Shown one piece after another: positions 52,591 to 63,029 of a stretch of 64,000 bases of DNA. Source of the DNA: Streptomyces sp. JJ66 (lineage in GTDB: Bacteria; Actinomycetota; Actinomycetes; Streptomycetales; Streptomycetaceae); contig NZ_JAEVFI010000016.1 in NCBI RefSeq assembly GCF_019303495.1, positions 62,001 to 126,000 on the forward strand, given 5' to 3'. The position numbers were made by a program, and so were the translations under genes. The first letter of the stretch is position 1. Each line of letters opens with the position of its first letter. The notes under the pieces are model-generated. The model saw nothing but the letters and a program-made list of their open reading frames with translations, had not been told where the DNA came from and ran no database searches.

Positions 52591-53193
52591 TCAGCCCAGC
52601 AGGTCGCGGAGGGCGGGGGTCAGGGCGCGGAAGGCTTGGCCGCGGTGGCTGATGGCGTTCTTCTCCGTCGGGGGCAGCTCGGCGCAGGTGCGGGTTTCGC
52701 CGTCCGGCTGGAGGATCGGGTCGTAGCCGAAGCCGCCGGTCCCGGCGGGGGTGTGGCGCAGGGTGCCGCGCAGGCGGCCCTCGGCGACGCGTTCGGTGCC
52801 GTCGGGCAGGGCGAGCGCGGCGGCGCAGGCGAAGTGGGCGCCACGGTGGGCGTCGTCGATGTCGGCGAGCTGGGCGAGGAGCAGGTCGAGGTTGGCCTGG
52901 TCGTCGCCGTGGCGGCCGGCCCAGCGGGCGGAGAAGATGCCGGGGGCGCCGCCGAGCACGTCTACGCACAGACCGGAGTCGTCGGCGACGGCGGGCGTGC
53001 CGGTGGCCCGGGCGAACGCGTGGGCTTTCAGCAGTGCGTTCTCGGCGAAGGTGACGCCGGTTTCCTTGACGTCGGGCACCTCGGGGTAGGCGTCGGCGCC
53101 GACGAGGTCGAGGGCGAGACCGGCGGCGCCGAGGATGGCGCGCAGTTCGGTGACCTTGTGGGCGTTGCGGGTGGCGAGGATGAGTCGCTGCAT
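52591..53193 (-). CDS. rdgB: dITP/XTP pyrophosphatase (RdgB/HAM1)
   Basis: A 200-residue non-canonical purine NTP pyrophosphatase that removes dITP, XTP and ITP from the nucleotide pool. Family landmarks are the N-terminal LILATRNAHKVTELR, the acidic KETGVTFAENALLKA, VADDSGLCVDVLGGAPG and the C-terminal GFGYDPIL. It lies downstream of a lipoprotein gene and RNase PH on the same strand, the usual rph-rdgB neighbourhood. Confidence 0.93.
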   Translation of the reverse strand: MQRLILATRNAHKVTELRAILGAAGLALDLVGADAYPEVPDVKETGVTFAENALLKAHAFARATGTPAVADDSGLCVDVLGGAPGIFSARWAGRHGDDQANLDLLLAQLADIDDAHRGAHFACAAALALPDGTERVAEGRLRGTLRHTPAGTGGFGYDPILQPDGETRTCAELPPTEKNAISHRGQAFRALTPALRDLLG

Positions 53194-53263
53194 CAGGTGG
53201 GCTCGCAGGTCGCTCGGGGCAGGGGTGCTCGGGGCAGGATCGCTCGGGGCAGGGGTGCTCGGG

Positions 53264-53647
53264 TCAGTTCGGGGTGCACACGCCGGTGAGCTCGTCGGCG
53301 GCGGTGCCGACCGCGCTGAGGTCGGGGGACGCGCCGCTGTCGAGGGAGGCGCGGGCGTTGTCCACGGCGGTGCGCAGATCGCGGACAGCGGCGTTGACGT
53401 CGCTGTCGCCGGTGTTCTGGTCGATGGTGTCGAGGTTCTGGTCGATCCGGGCGAGCGCGGCGCGGGCGGCGGCCGGGTTCTCACCCGCTCCGGAGACGGC
53501 TTCCTGGAAGTCGTTCACGGTCTCGGCGACGACGAGGGCGGTGTTGGCGCAGCCGAGCGCCTTGTCTACGGCGTCTACGGCGCCACAGCCGACGGCTGCG
53601 GTGGCGGCGAGCGCGGTGGCGGCGGCGGTGCGGAGGATGCGGCGCAC
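53264..53647 (-). CDS. Small secreted lipoprotein-like protein
   Basis: A 127-residue protein with an N-terminal export signal, RRILRTAAATALAATAAVGCG, ending in a Cys that fits a lipobox (TAAVGC). The rest is helical with NAAVRDLRTAVDNARASL and two cysteines. The GTG at 53647. It is located between rph and rdgB on the same strand. The function is unknown. Confidence 0.7.
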   Translation of the reverse strand: MRRILRTAAATALAATAAVGCGAVDAVDKALGCANTALVVAETVNDFQEAVSGAGENPAAARAALARIDQNLDTIDQNTGDSDVNAAVRDLRTAVDNARASLDSGASPDLSAVGTAADELTGVCTPN

Positions 53648-53802
53648 GTCGGTCCTCTCTCGGTGTCCGGGAGTGGCCCGGCGGCCGGTGGCCCCGGGGG
53701 CCGGTGCCGGTGGCCCGGGCTCGGGCGGGCTGGCCGGGCCGTACGCGGTGAGGCGTACGGCCCGTGCGGGGTAGGACGTCCCCGGGGCGGCGACGGTTGC
53801 CG

Positions 53803-54531
<729 letters not shown>

Positions 54532-54702
54532 GCGGGTGAGCCTATGCGGTACCGCCGCGTTCGGCCGAACGCGGTGCGGGTTCCCGGACGGCGCGGACGG
54601 CCGCCCCGGTCCACCCCGGACGGTGACGGTGGGACGCGCCCCGCCCGGCGTCAGCGTGTGTCCGCACCGCCGCGTGAGCGCGTGACGGCTCGCGTCAGCG
54701 CG

Positions 54703-54936
54703 CTACATCAGGTCTTCGATCTCGCCCGCGATCGGGTCCGCGTCGGTGCCGATGACGACCTGGATCGCGGTGCCCATCTTGACCACGCCGTGGGCCCCGG
54801 CGGACTTCAGCGCGGCCTCGTCAACAAGCGCCGGGTCCTCGACCTCGGTGCGCAGGCGGGTGATGCACCCCTCGACCTCGACGATGTTCTCGATCCCGCC
54901 GAGTCCGGCGACGATCTTCTCAGCCTTGCTGGCCAT
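54703..54936 (-). CDS. nagF: PTS EIIB subunit, GlcNAc type (NagF-like)
   Basis: A 77-residue free-standing EIIB protein of the glucose/N-acetylglucosamine PTS. The phosphorylated Cys24 is in VEGCITRLRTEV. It passes phosphate from EIIA to sugar during transport by the divergent EIIC gene at 55325. In Streptomyces coelicolor, nagF and nagE2 form the N-acetylglucosamine-specific pair; the same arrangement is seen here. A 388-bp divergent region with two DasR-type sites lies between them. Confidence 0.9.
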   Translation of the reverse strand: MASKAEKIVAGLGGIENIVEVEGCITRLRTEVEDPALVDEAALKSAGAHGVVKMGTAIQVVIGTDADPIAGEIEDLM

Positions 54937-55066
54937 GGGGCATCTCCTGGGTGTTGTGAGCCGCCGGGCGGTCAGATTGCCACATTAACGCACGGTTGGC
55001 CCACGCTTGCGCGCGCCAGCGCGGGCCGTACTCCATGATGGCGATCACCGGCTCCGTGCGCCCACG

Positions 55067-55082
55067 ACTGGTCTACACCACT
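55067..55082. promoter_or_regulatory. DasR operator (dre), strong match
   Basis: ACTGGTCTACACCACT differs at one position from the dre consensus ACTGGTCTAGACCACT. It lies about 130 bp upstream of the nagF start. DasR releases such sites when glucosamine-6-phosphate rises. Confidence 0.88.
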
Positions 55083-55197
55083 CGTCACCTCCAGGCCAAG
55101 CGAGAGAGAGCCGACGTGTTCCCGCCCGGAGGCCAGCGCAAGCGCTCACACCCCGCTCGCCGTCGCGGGTTCCTCATCGGGGCGGGGGCGTGTTACA

Positions 55198-55213
55198 ACA
55201 GGTCTAAACCACC
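55198..55213. promoter_or_regulatory. DasR operator (dre), second site
   Basis: ACAGGTCTAAACCACC matches the dre consensus at 13 of 16 positions. It lies 110 bp upstream of the EIIC start and next to a GTGTTACAA stretch that could be its -10. Confidence 0.78.
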
Positions 55214-55324
55214 AGGGCGGCGTCGGCCATGTGTGCCGTCGTATCCAGCCCGGTGTCCGGACACCGCCGTCCTCACTCCCCTTGTCCCCCGGGGCGGCGC
55301 TCTGTGCCCCCTTGGAGGAAGTAG

Positions 55325-56635
55325 ATGTCCACGGCCAACGAGACGGCGGCGCCCGTGCGGCAGAAGCCCCCGCTCAAGTCCCGCCTGTTCCAGGGCCTGC
55401 AGAAGGTGGGCCGGTCGCTGCAACTGCCCATCGCCGTGCTCCCGGCCGCGGGCATCCTGCTCCGCCTCGGCCAGCCGGACGTCTTCGGCGCCGAGGGGCT
55501 GGGCTGGGAGGCGGTCGCCAAGGTGTTCAGCGGGGCGGGCGGCGCCCTGCTGGACTCCTCACTCGGCCTGCCCCTGCTGTTCTGCATCGGTGTCGCCATC
55601 GGCTTCGCGAAGAAGGCCGACGGCTCCACCGCGCTCGCGGCCGTCGTCGGCTTCCTCGTCTACTACTCGGTGATCCACCAGTTCCCCATCGACGGCCCCG
55701 AGGGCGCCGAGTTCATCGGCACCGGGCCGCTGACCGGTGCCTGGAACGACGGGGGTGAGGTCACCGCGGCGGCCTACCAGAACCCCGGTGTGCTGGGCGG
55801 CATCGTCATGGGGCTGCTGGCCGCCGTCCTCTGGCAGCGCTACCACCGCACCAAGCTGGTGGACTGGCTGGGCTTCTTCAACGGCCGCCGCCTGGTGCCG
55901 ATCATCATGGCGTTCGCCGGCACCGCCGTCGGCGTCCTCGTCGTCCTGGCCTGGGAGCCGGTCGGGGACGGGATCACCGCGCTCGGCGAGTGGGTCACCT
56001 CGCTCGGGGCGCTCGGCGCGGGCGTGTTCGGCCTGGCCAACCGCGCGCTGATCCCGATCGGCATGCACCAGTTCATCAACACCGTCTCCTGGTTCCAGAT
56101 CGGCGAGTTCACGAACCCGGACGGCGAGGTCGTCCACGGTGACCTGAACCGGTTCCTGGCGGGCGACCCCAGCGCGGGCATGTTCATGTCCGGGTTCTTC
56201 CCGATCATGATGTTCGGCCTCCCGGCCGCCGCGCTGGCCATCGCCCACTGCGCCCGCCCCGAGCGCCGCAAGGCCGTCACCGGCATGATGCTCTCGCTCG
56301 CGCTGACCTCGTTCGTCACCGGCGTCACCGAACCGATCGAGTTCTCGTTCCTGTTCATCGCGCCGCTGCTGTACGCGCTGCACGCGGTGCTGACGGCGCT
56401 GTCCATGGCCGTGACCTGGGCCCTCGGGGTGCACGCCGGGTTCCTCTTCTCGGCGGGTCTGATCGACTTCAGCCTGAACTGGTCGCTGGCGACGAAACCG
56501 TGGCTGATCATCCCGATCGGGCTCGTGTTCGCGGTGATCTACTACGTCACGTTCCGTTTCGCGATCATCAAGTTCAACCTGCCGACTCCGGGCCGGGAAC
56601 CGGAGGAGGAAGTCGAGGACGCGACCAAGCTGTAA
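55325..56635 (+). CDS. nagE2: PTS EIIC permease for N-acetylglucosamine (NagE2-like)
   Basis: A 436-residue membrane permease of the glucose-superfamily PTS without fused EIIA/EIIB. It has about ten membrane segments. Signature blocks are LPIAVLPAAGILLRLG, IPIGMHQFINTVSWFQIG and GVTEPIEFSFLFIAPLLY. It works with the EIIB at 54703. The ATG follows GGAGG. It ends 15 bp before a perfect bidirectional hairpin. Confidence 0.93.
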   Translation: MSTANETAAPVRQKPPLKSRLFQGLQKVGRSLQLPIAVLPAAGILLRLGQPDVFGAEGLGWEAVAKVFSGAGGALLDSSLGLPLLFCIGVAIGFAKKADGSTALAAVVGFLVYYSVIHQFPIDGPEGAEFIGTGPLTGAWNDGGEVTAAAYQNPGVLGGIVMGLLAAVLWQRYHRTKLVDWLGFFNGRRLVPIIMAFAGTAVGVLVVLAWEPVGDGITALGEWVTSLGALGAGVFGLANRALIPIGMHQFINTVSWFQIGEFTNPDGEVVHGDLNRFLAGDPSAGMFMSGFFPIMMFGLPAAALAIAHCARPERRKAVTGMMLSLALTSFVTGVTEPIEFSFLFIAPLLYALHAVLTALSMAVTWALGVHAGFLFSAGLIDFSLNWSLATKPWLIIPIGLVFAVIYYVTFRFAIIKFNLPTPGREPEEEVEDATKL

Positions 56636-56650
56636 GCGGACACGTGACGT

Positions 56651-56679
56651 GGGTCCGGAAACCGCCGGTTTCCGGACCC
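56651..56679. terminator. Bidirectional terminator
   Basis: GGGTCCGGAAACC (56651-56663) and its reverse complement (56667-56679) form a perfect 13-bp stem with a GCC loop between the convergent nagE2 and MBL genes. Confidence 0.88.
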
Positions 56680-56696
56680 CGCCCGTGCGGCGCGCG

Positions 56697-57452
56697 TTAC
56701 AGCTCGTACACCGCGCCCGGAGTGGCCAGGTCGGCGGGGCCACCGTAGGCGGCCTTCGCGTCGCGGAGGTTGACCTGCGCGTCGGTCCACGGCGGGACGT
56801 GGGTGAGGACCAGCCGCGACGCCCCGGCCCGGCGCGCGCACTCCCCCGCCTCCCGGCCGTTGAGGTGCAGCCCCGGAATGTCCTCCTTGCCGTGGGTGAA
56901 GGACGCCTCGCACAGGAACAGGTCGGCGTCGCGGGCCAGCTCGTCCAGCGCCGCGCACTCACCGGTGTCGCCGGAGTAGGTGAGCACCGCGCCCCCGTGC
57001 TCCAGGCGGAAGCCGTACGCCTCCACCGGGTGGTCCACGCGCGCGGTGGTGACGCGGAGGGGGCCGAGGTCGAAGGCGGCGCCGTCGGACAGCGTGCGGA
57101 AGTCGAAGACGTCGCGCATCGCGGAGTCGGTCGGGGTGTCGGCGTGCGCGGTGGTCAGCCGCTCCTCGGTACCGCTGGGCCCGTACACCGGCAGCGGCGC
57201 ACACCGGCCGCCGTCGAACCGGTAGTAGCGCACGACGAAGTAGGCGCACATGTCGATGCAGTGGTCGGCGTGCAGGTGGCTCAGCACGATCGCGTCGAGA
57301 TCGTACAGACCGCAGTGCCGTTGCAGCTCTCCCAGTGCCCCGTTGCCCATGTCGAGCAGGACGCGGTAGCCGTCGGCCTCGACGAGGTAGCTCGAACAGG
57401 CCGAGTCCGCGGACGGGAACGAGCCCGAGCAGCCGACGACGGTGAGCTTCAT
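56697..57452 (-). CDS. MBL-fold metallo-hydrolase
   Basis: A 251-residue metallo-beta-lactamase-fold hydrolase. The metal motif is LSHLHADHCIDM, with further ligands in TYSGDTGEC and a C-terminal LTHVPPW. It starts MKLTVVGCSGSFPS as in RNase Z-like and phosphodiesterase-like MBL proteins, but lacks the long exosite arm of RNase Z. Substrate unknown. It is the last gene downstream of cysM on the same strand, after a 337-bp gap. Confidence 0.87.
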   Translation of the reverse strand: MKLTVVGCSGSFPSADSACSSYLVEADGYRVLLDMGNGALGELQRHCGLYDLDAIVLSHLHADHCIDMCAYFVVRYYRFDGGRCAPLPVYGPSGTEERLTTAHADTPTDSAMRDVFDFRTLSDGAAFDLGPLRVTTARVDHPVEAYGFRLEHGGAVLTYSGDTGECAALDELARDADLFLCEASFTHGKEDIPGLHLNGREAGECARRAGASRLVLTHVPPWTDAQVNLRDAKAAYGGPADLATPGAVYEL

Positions 57453-57789
57453 AGGGGTGGGAACCTCCGCGCAGCCCGGTAAGAGGGGGTTTTCCGAGCG
57501 TAAGCGCCGGGGAGGCGGGCGGCTCCTTGGGATCGCTGCGGTGTGGGCGGAATCACCAGCCCGGGGTACGGTCGAAAACCTGCGCTGGAGAACACTTCAC
57601 GCCACTCCATCGCCCCTGGCCCCCCGGGAGCCTCAGCCCGTGACGGTCAGACGGCCCCCGCACCGCACCGCACCCCCGCGCCCGGGGCCAGCCGACCGGC
57701 CACGCCAGGGGCGCGGCCCCGCGCGGAGCACCCGCCCGCGCCCGCGACGCCGCGCGGGGTCCGCGCACGCAGTCAGTGCGGCCGCGCGC
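57453..57789. other. Intergenic gap, nothing assigned
   Basis: 337 bp between cysM and the MBL gene, on the same strand. It should contain the MBL promoter. I see no ORF with a ribosome site, no clear operator and no strong terminator. Confidence 0.35.
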
Positions 57790-59018
<1,229 letters not shown>

Positions 59019-59122
59019 GGGTGTGCTCCTGGAAGAGTCGGTGGGATGCGCGGGGCGTACAGCGGGCAGCGACACGGACCGCCACCGGCGGCGCGGGGCG
59101 GCCGGCGGGCGGGCATGCGGGC

Positions 59123-59218
59123 TCAACACATGGCGCTGGAGAGGCGGCACAGATCGACGTGCAGGCGCGCGACGAGCAGGCTGCCCGGGGCCTCGTTGTT
59201 CACGCCGTGGATAACCAT
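59123..59218 (-). CDS. Cysteine-rich leader peptide upstream of cysO-cysM
   Basis: A 31-residue peptide starting at ATG 59218 and ending at TGA 59123. The C-terminal half reads RLHVDLCRLSSAMC, the hallmark of cysteine leader peptides found before sulfur genes in actinobacteria, with Cys at residues 24 and 31 (the last). It probably senses Cys-tRNA levels by ribosome stalling and controls cysO-cysM by attenuation. The -10-like TACGAT lies only 6 bp before the ATG, so the mRNA is probably leaderless. Confidence 0.85.
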   Translation of the reverse strand: MVIHGVNNEAPGSLLVARLHVDLCRLSSAMC

Positions 59219-59224
59219 GGGCTC

Positions 59225-59230
59225 ATCGTA
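59225..59230 (-). promoter_or_regulatory. Probable -10 of the leaderless leader transcript
   Basis: Read on the minus strand, TACGAT sits 6 bp from the leader ATG at 59218. No Shine-Dalgarno is present. It fits a leaderless start; no good -35 is obvious. Confidence 0.5.
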
Positions 59231-59294
59231 ACGATTCCCGAACCCCGATTCGGACCTGGGTTTCACAGTGCGGACCTGCTCGTCCCACGATGTG

Positions 59295-59723
59295 TCAGGC
59301 GTAGGTTTCGACGATCTCCACGTCCTCCTCGGTGACGACGCCGTCCACGATGCGGAACGAGCGGAAGGAGAAGGGTCCTTCGTCGTTGCCGCACTCGGCG
59401 GTGGAGACCAGGACGTAGTGGGCGCCGGGCTCGTTCGCGTAGGAGATGTCGGTGCGCGAGGGGTACGCCTCGGTGGCGGTGTGGGAGTGGTAGATGACCA
59501 CCGGGTCCTCGTCGCGGTCGTCCAGCTCGCGGTAGAGCTTGAGCAGGTCGCCGGAGTCGAACTCGTAGAACGTCGGGGAGCGGGCGGCGTTCAGCATGGG
59601 GATGAACCGCTCCGGGCGCCCGGAACCGGCGGGGCCCGCGAGGACGCCGCACGCCTCGTCGGGGTGGTCCTGGCGGGCGTGGGCGACGATCTGGTCCCGC
59701 AGCTCTCGTGTGATGGTCAGCAT
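59295..59723 (-). CDS. mec: JAMM/Mov34 metalloprotease (Mec+ type)
   Basis: A 142-residue M67 zinc protease. The JAMM residues are complete: Glu23 in PDEACGVL, His79 and His81 in YHSHTATEAYP, Ser89 and Asp92 in SRTD, with the canonical HxH-x7-S-x2-D spacing. In mycobacteria the homologue cleaves cysteine from the CysO-cysteine adduct. Here it may also remove the two extra residues of CysO. It lies directly upstream of the leader peptide and cysO-cysM. Confidence 0.92.
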   Translation of the reverse strand: MLTITRELRDQIVAHARQDHPDEACGVLAGPAGSGRPERFIPMLNAARSPTFYEFDSGDLLKLYRELDDRDEDPVVIYHSHTATEAYPSRTDISYANEPGAHYVLVSTAECGNDEGPFSFRSFRIVDGVVTEEDVEIVETYA

Positions 59724-59894
59724 GGCCCCAGAGCATACGCAGCGCACCCCGGCCCACAGCGGCACCTCAGCCGCATGCTGAGACGCCGTCCCGTTTCCTG
59801 GGACGGCGGGCGAAGAACACACGGCCCCGGCCCGACGCCCGTTCTCGGTCCCGCTCCCCGACCCCGACCCCGCACCCGTCCACCGGCCGCCGGG

Positions 59895-59932
<38 letters not shown>

Positions 59933-59933
59933 A

Positions 59934-59966
59934 GCGTGCCCCCGCCCGGAACGGACGGGGGCACGC
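59934..59966 (-). terminator. AGCS symporter terminator
   Basis: GCGTGCCCCCG (59934-59944) and CGGGGGCACGC (59956-59966) form a perfect 11-bp stem just beyond the symporter stop. Confidence 0.82.
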
Positions 59967-59998
59967 TCAGGTGCGCCGGAGCAGCGCGCTGGTTCGGG

Positions 59999-61591
59999 TC
60001 AGAGGCTCTTGCGGGCCTCGGTGGTGGCGGGCCCGGTCAGCGCCTCGGACGCCTCGGACGCCTCGATCTCCTCGTCCGTCTCGCCCGCGTCGCGGCGGCG
60101 GACGTAGTTCAGCACCTTGCGCAGCTCCTTCTTGACCACGGGGGCCAGCAGGTAGAGGCCGATGATGTTGAACAGGGCCGCCAGGAAGAGCGTGGCGTCG
60201 GCCAGGTTCACCAGCGTGCCCAGGCCCAGCAGGGCGCCGATGACGATGATCGTGCAGAAGAGGGCCTTGTAGACGAGGTCCTTGCTCCGGCTGTGGCCGA
60301 AGAGGAAGCCCCAAGCCTTGAGGCCGTAGTAGCCCCAGGTGATGACGGTGGAGAAGGCGAACAGCACGACCGCGACCGTCAGGACGTAGGGGAAGAACGG
60401 CAGCGCGGTGTCGAAGGCGTCGGAGGTGATCGAGATACCGGCGCTGGTGCTGCCGTCCACCTCACCGCCGCTGATCGCGGTGTCGCGGGCCTCCTGGTAG
60501 AGCGGACCGCCCGCGATGATGATGGTCAGCGCGGTCATGGTGCAGATGACGACCGTGTCGATGAACGGCTCCAGCATGGCCACGATGCCCTCGGTGGCGG
60601 GCCGCTTGGTCTTGACCGCCGAGTGGGCGATGGGCGCCGAGCCGATACCGGCCTCGTTGGAGAAGGCCGCGCGCTTGAAGCCGATGATCAGCGCGCCGAG
60701 TACACCACCGGCGACACCCTGGGGGTTGAACGCCTCCCGCACGATCGTGGCGAACGCCTCGGGCACGGCGGTGATGTTGAAGCCGATGACCAGCAGGCAG
60801 GCCGCGACGTAGACGATGGCCATGGCGGGCACCAGGCGGCTGGTGACGGCGCCGATGGAGCGCATGCCACCGATGAGGACGAGGGCCACCAGCGCTGCGA
60901 GCACCACGCCGAAGAAGATCGCGCCACCGCTGGTGGCGAAGACGCTGTCGTCGCCGCCGGTGACGGAGACGACCTGCTCCAGGGACTGGTTGATCTGGAA
61001 GAGGTTGCCGCCGAAGAAGGTGAAGAACAGCAGGCTGACCGCCGCGCCGACGGCCAGCACCTTGCCCAGCAGGGGCAGACCGCGCTCGGCCAGGCCCTTG
61101 CGCAGGTAGAGCATGGGGCCGCCGTTGACGGTGCCGTCGGCGTTGAACTCCCGGTACTTCACACCGAGCGTGCACTCGACGAACTTGGTCGCCATGCCGA
61201 GGAGACCGCACAGGATCATCCAGAACGTGGCACCGGGGCCGCCGATGGAGATCGCGATGGCCACACCGGCGATGTTGCCGAGGCCGACCGTGCCGGAGAC
61301 GGCCGAGGTCAGGGCCTGGAAGTGCGGGACCTCGCCAGGCGCGTCCTTCTGTTCATACTTGCCGCGAATGAGCCGGGTGGCGGTCCGCAGGTGGCGGAAC
61401 TGCGCGAACCCGAAGTAGATCGAGAAGGCGGCACCGGCTACGACGAGCCAGCCGACGATGAGCGGAAAGTCGGTTCCGAAGATGTTGACGGTGTAGAAGA
61501 CGATGTCGCCCAGAAAATTGGAGACCGGTTCGAAGACGCTGTTTACAGAGTCTTCGACCGTGTCGGTCCAAGAGGTTCCGGTGGTTGCCAT
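59999..61591 (-). CDS. Alanine/glycine:cation symporter (AGCS family)
   Basis: A 530-residue sodium or proton amino acid symporter with about ten to eleven membrane helices. AGCS signature stretches are ALTSAVSGTVGLGNIAGVA, in parts SAVSGTVGLGNIAG and AAFSNEAGIGSAPIAHSA. It imports alanine or glycine across the cytoplasmic membrane. The ATG at 61591 was chosen over an upstream ATG at 61672 because the extension is basic and non-conserved. A Crp-like palindrome lies about 200 bp upstream. Confidence 0.92.
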   Translation of the reverse strand: MATTGTSWTDTVEDSVNSVFEPVSNFLGDIVFYTVNIFGTDFPLIVGWLVVAGAAFSIYFGFAQFRHLRTATRLIRGKYEQKDAPGEVPHFQALTSAVSGTVGLGNIAGVAIAISIGGPGATFWMILCGLLGMATKFVECTLGVKYREFNADGTVNGGPMLYLRKGLAERGLPLLGKVLAVGAAVSLLFFTFFGGNLFQINQSLEQVVSVTGGDDSVFATSGGAIFFGVVLAALVALVLIGGMRSIGAVTSRLVPAMAIVYVAACLLVIGFNITAVPEAFATIVREAFNPQGVAGGVLGALIIGFKRAAFSNEAGIGSAPIAHSAVKTKRPATEGIVAMLEPFIDTVVICTMTALTIIIAGGPLYQEARDTAISGGEVDGSTSAGISITSDAFDTALPFFPYVLTVAVVLFAFSTVITWGYYGLKAWGFLFGHSRSKDLVYKALFCTIIVIGALLGLGTLVNLADATLFLAALFNIIGLYLLAPVVKKELRKVLNYVRRRDAGETDEEIEASEASEALTGPATTEARKSL

Positions 61592-62016
61592 GAATGACCT
61601 CTGGCTCAAGCGGCTGGCGGTTGTGGGGGGAGACCGGCGGGGTTGCCGATTCCTGTCCTGCGAGCGGTACATGGAGCGTGGTGCACCCGGGAGCCCGTGC
61701 GCAGTGTGCTCCGAAATTCACCCAGGCGTCAGCCCTGCGTTCATAACGGATTGGCCGTTCCTACCACGCAGCGCGATCGCTGTCGTGTGATCTGGGTCAC
61801 GCGTTCGCATTACGGTCAGGCGACAGGTCGGCATATGGGTCCAAAACGGACAACTACTGTAATGAGCGTAACTCGCGACACCGATTATCGGCCTCTTCTC
61901 GTCACTCTACGTAGTAGAAACCCTGCTCAACGCGCGTAGCACGAAAGGGGGCGAAAAGGCGCCGGGAACGGGCCGGGAACGGCGGGTTCCGCCACCGGCG
62001 GAAAGGCCCCGGAAGG
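61592..62016. other. Intergenic control region of the symporter
   Basis: 425 bp between the AGCS gene and the DUF2017 gene, both on the minus strand. It is less GC-rich in the centre (61840-61940). It holds a GTGA-N6-TCAC palindrome (61788-61801). I looked for a glycine riboswitch in the 5' leader and did not find its conserved cores. No ORF is supported. Confidence 0.45.
61787..61802. promoter_or_regulatory. Crp-like palindrome
   Basis: TGTGATCTGGGTCACG carries GTGA-N6-TCAC, matching the Streptomyces Crp half-sites. It is about 200 bp upstream of the AGCS start. Binding is inferred from sequence only. Confidence 0.45.
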
Positions 62017-62616
62017 TCAGGAAACGAGGGTCTCGATCAGGGATTCCTGGAGCCCGCCGAGCCACAGGTAAGCCATCACCAGCGGCTTGCGCGGATCGTC
62101 GTCGGGCAGCCGGTACAGGTCGTCGGCCTCGTCCTCGTCGCCGACGTCCAGCCGCGACCCCAGCGTCAGCCGCAGGTCGTTCAGCGCGCCGAGCCAGCGC
62201 CGGGAGTCCTGTGGGGCGAGGGTGAGCACCGCGAGGCCGGAGCCGTCCGGCTCCAGCGCGTCCAGCGCGCGGACCAGCGCCAGGCAGTCCTCGCGCTTGC
62301 GCGCGCGCAGCTCGTTCTCGGTGAAGCGGCGGAACTCCGCCCCGGCTTCCCGCGCCGCGCGGTCCGCCCGCTCGCCGGGGCCGGTGTAGGCGTCGGGGAA
62401 GAGCCGGGCCAGGGCCGGGTCGCTGGGCGGTTCGTTGGGGCCGTCGGTGAACAGCTCGGCGAGCGGGTCGTCGGACGCGTCAGCGGGCTGCTCGCCGGGG
62501 CCGATCAGCTCCAGCAGCTGGACGGTGAGGTTACGCAGGATGGAGACCTCGATCTCGTCCAGCGCGATCGCGGCGCCGCCGGGCACGCTGGCGGAGGGCT
62601 CGAAGTGTCCGGCCAT
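62017..62616 (-). CDS. DUF2017 protein, ClpS neighbour
   Basis: A 199-residue DUF2017 protein. The N-terminal helix EIEVSILRNLTVQLLELIG precedes an acidic, Pro-containing stretch. Then come FRRFTENELRARKREDCL and the C-terminal AYLWLGGLQESLIETLV. The family is conserved next to clpS in actinobacteria, and the start here shares a base with the clpS stop (TGATG). Its function is unknown; a role in Clp-linked proteolysis is suggested only by this neighbourhood. Confidence 0.88.
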   Translation of the reverse strand: MAGHFEPSASVPGGAAIALDEIEVSILRNLTVQLLELIGPGEQPADASDDPLAELFTDGPNEPPSDPALARLFPDAYTGPGERADRAAREAGAEFRRFTENELRARKREDCLALVRALDALEPDGSGLAVLTLAPQDSRRWLGALNDLRLTLGSRLDVGDEDEADDLYRLPDDDPRKPLVMAYLWLGGLQESLIETLVS

Positions 62617-62924
62617 CAGCGCTCCTGCTGCAACGTCGCCCACAGGCCGTAGCCGTGCATGGCCTGCACGTCGCGCTCCATCTCCTCGCGGGACCCGCTG
62701 GAGACGATCGCGCGCCCCTTGTGGTGCACGTCCAGCATCAGCCGGTGTGCCTTGTCCTTGGGGTAACCGAAGTACGCCTGGAACACGTAGGTCACGTAGC
62801 TCATGAGGTTCACCGGATCGTTGTGCACGACCGTGACCCAGGGGACGTCCGGCTCAGGCACCGCTGCCGCGGCCTCCCGCTCCTCGGTCTGCTCGATCTC
62901 CAGGGGTACCGTCACGCGTCCCAT
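62616..62924 (-). CDS. clpS: ClpS protease adaptor
   Basis: A 102-residue adaptor that delivers N-degron substrates to ClpAP/ClpCP. The core has [19 protein letters not shown] (substrate-pocket NDP), then [17 protein letters not shown] and [15 protein letters not shown]. The N-terminal about 25 residues are a flexible acidic tail. The ATG at 62924 has the usual N-terminus. It is divergent from pncB and translationally coupled to DUF2017. Confidence 0.93.
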   Translation of the reverse strand: MGRVTVPLEIEQTEEREAAAAVPEPDVPWVTVVHNDPVNLMSYVTYVFQAYFGYPKDKAHRLMLDVHHKGRAIVSSGSREEMERDVQAMHGYGLWATLQQER

Positions 62925-62993
62925 GCTGCCACCCACCCCCGGCGGGCGCACAAACACCCCGTGCCCTCGGGGTTTCCCGGCCCCGACTCAATA

Positions 62994-63008
62994 TCGTCAT
63001 GTTGACGA
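62994..63008. promoter_or_regulatory. Perfect palindrome in front of pncB
   Basis: TCGTCA-TGT-TGACGA, a 6-3-6 perfect inverted repeat, is centred about 29 bp upstream of the nicotinate phosphoribosyltransferase start and 77 bp from clpS. It could be the operator of an NAD-responsive repressor such as NrtR; that assignment is a guess from gene context. Confidence 0.5.
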
Positions 63009-63029
63009 AATGTGGGGTACGATCCCCGC

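Larger units (their letters stand above)
54937..55324. other. Divergent nagF-nagE2 control region
   Basis: 388 bp holding both promoters and two DasR-type operators, listed separately. A run near 54975-55000 with ACATTAACGC is lower in GC and may contain the nagF promoter. No ORF is supported. Confidence 0.55.

Noticed and set aside
59936..61597. Acidic 550-codon frame antisense to the AGCS symporter
   Set aside because: Shadow of the symporter; its high Asp/Glu/Gly composition is the complement of hydrophobic codons.
61592..61800. Glycine riboswitch in the AGCS leader
   Set aside because: The leader is long but lacks the conserved aptamer cores.
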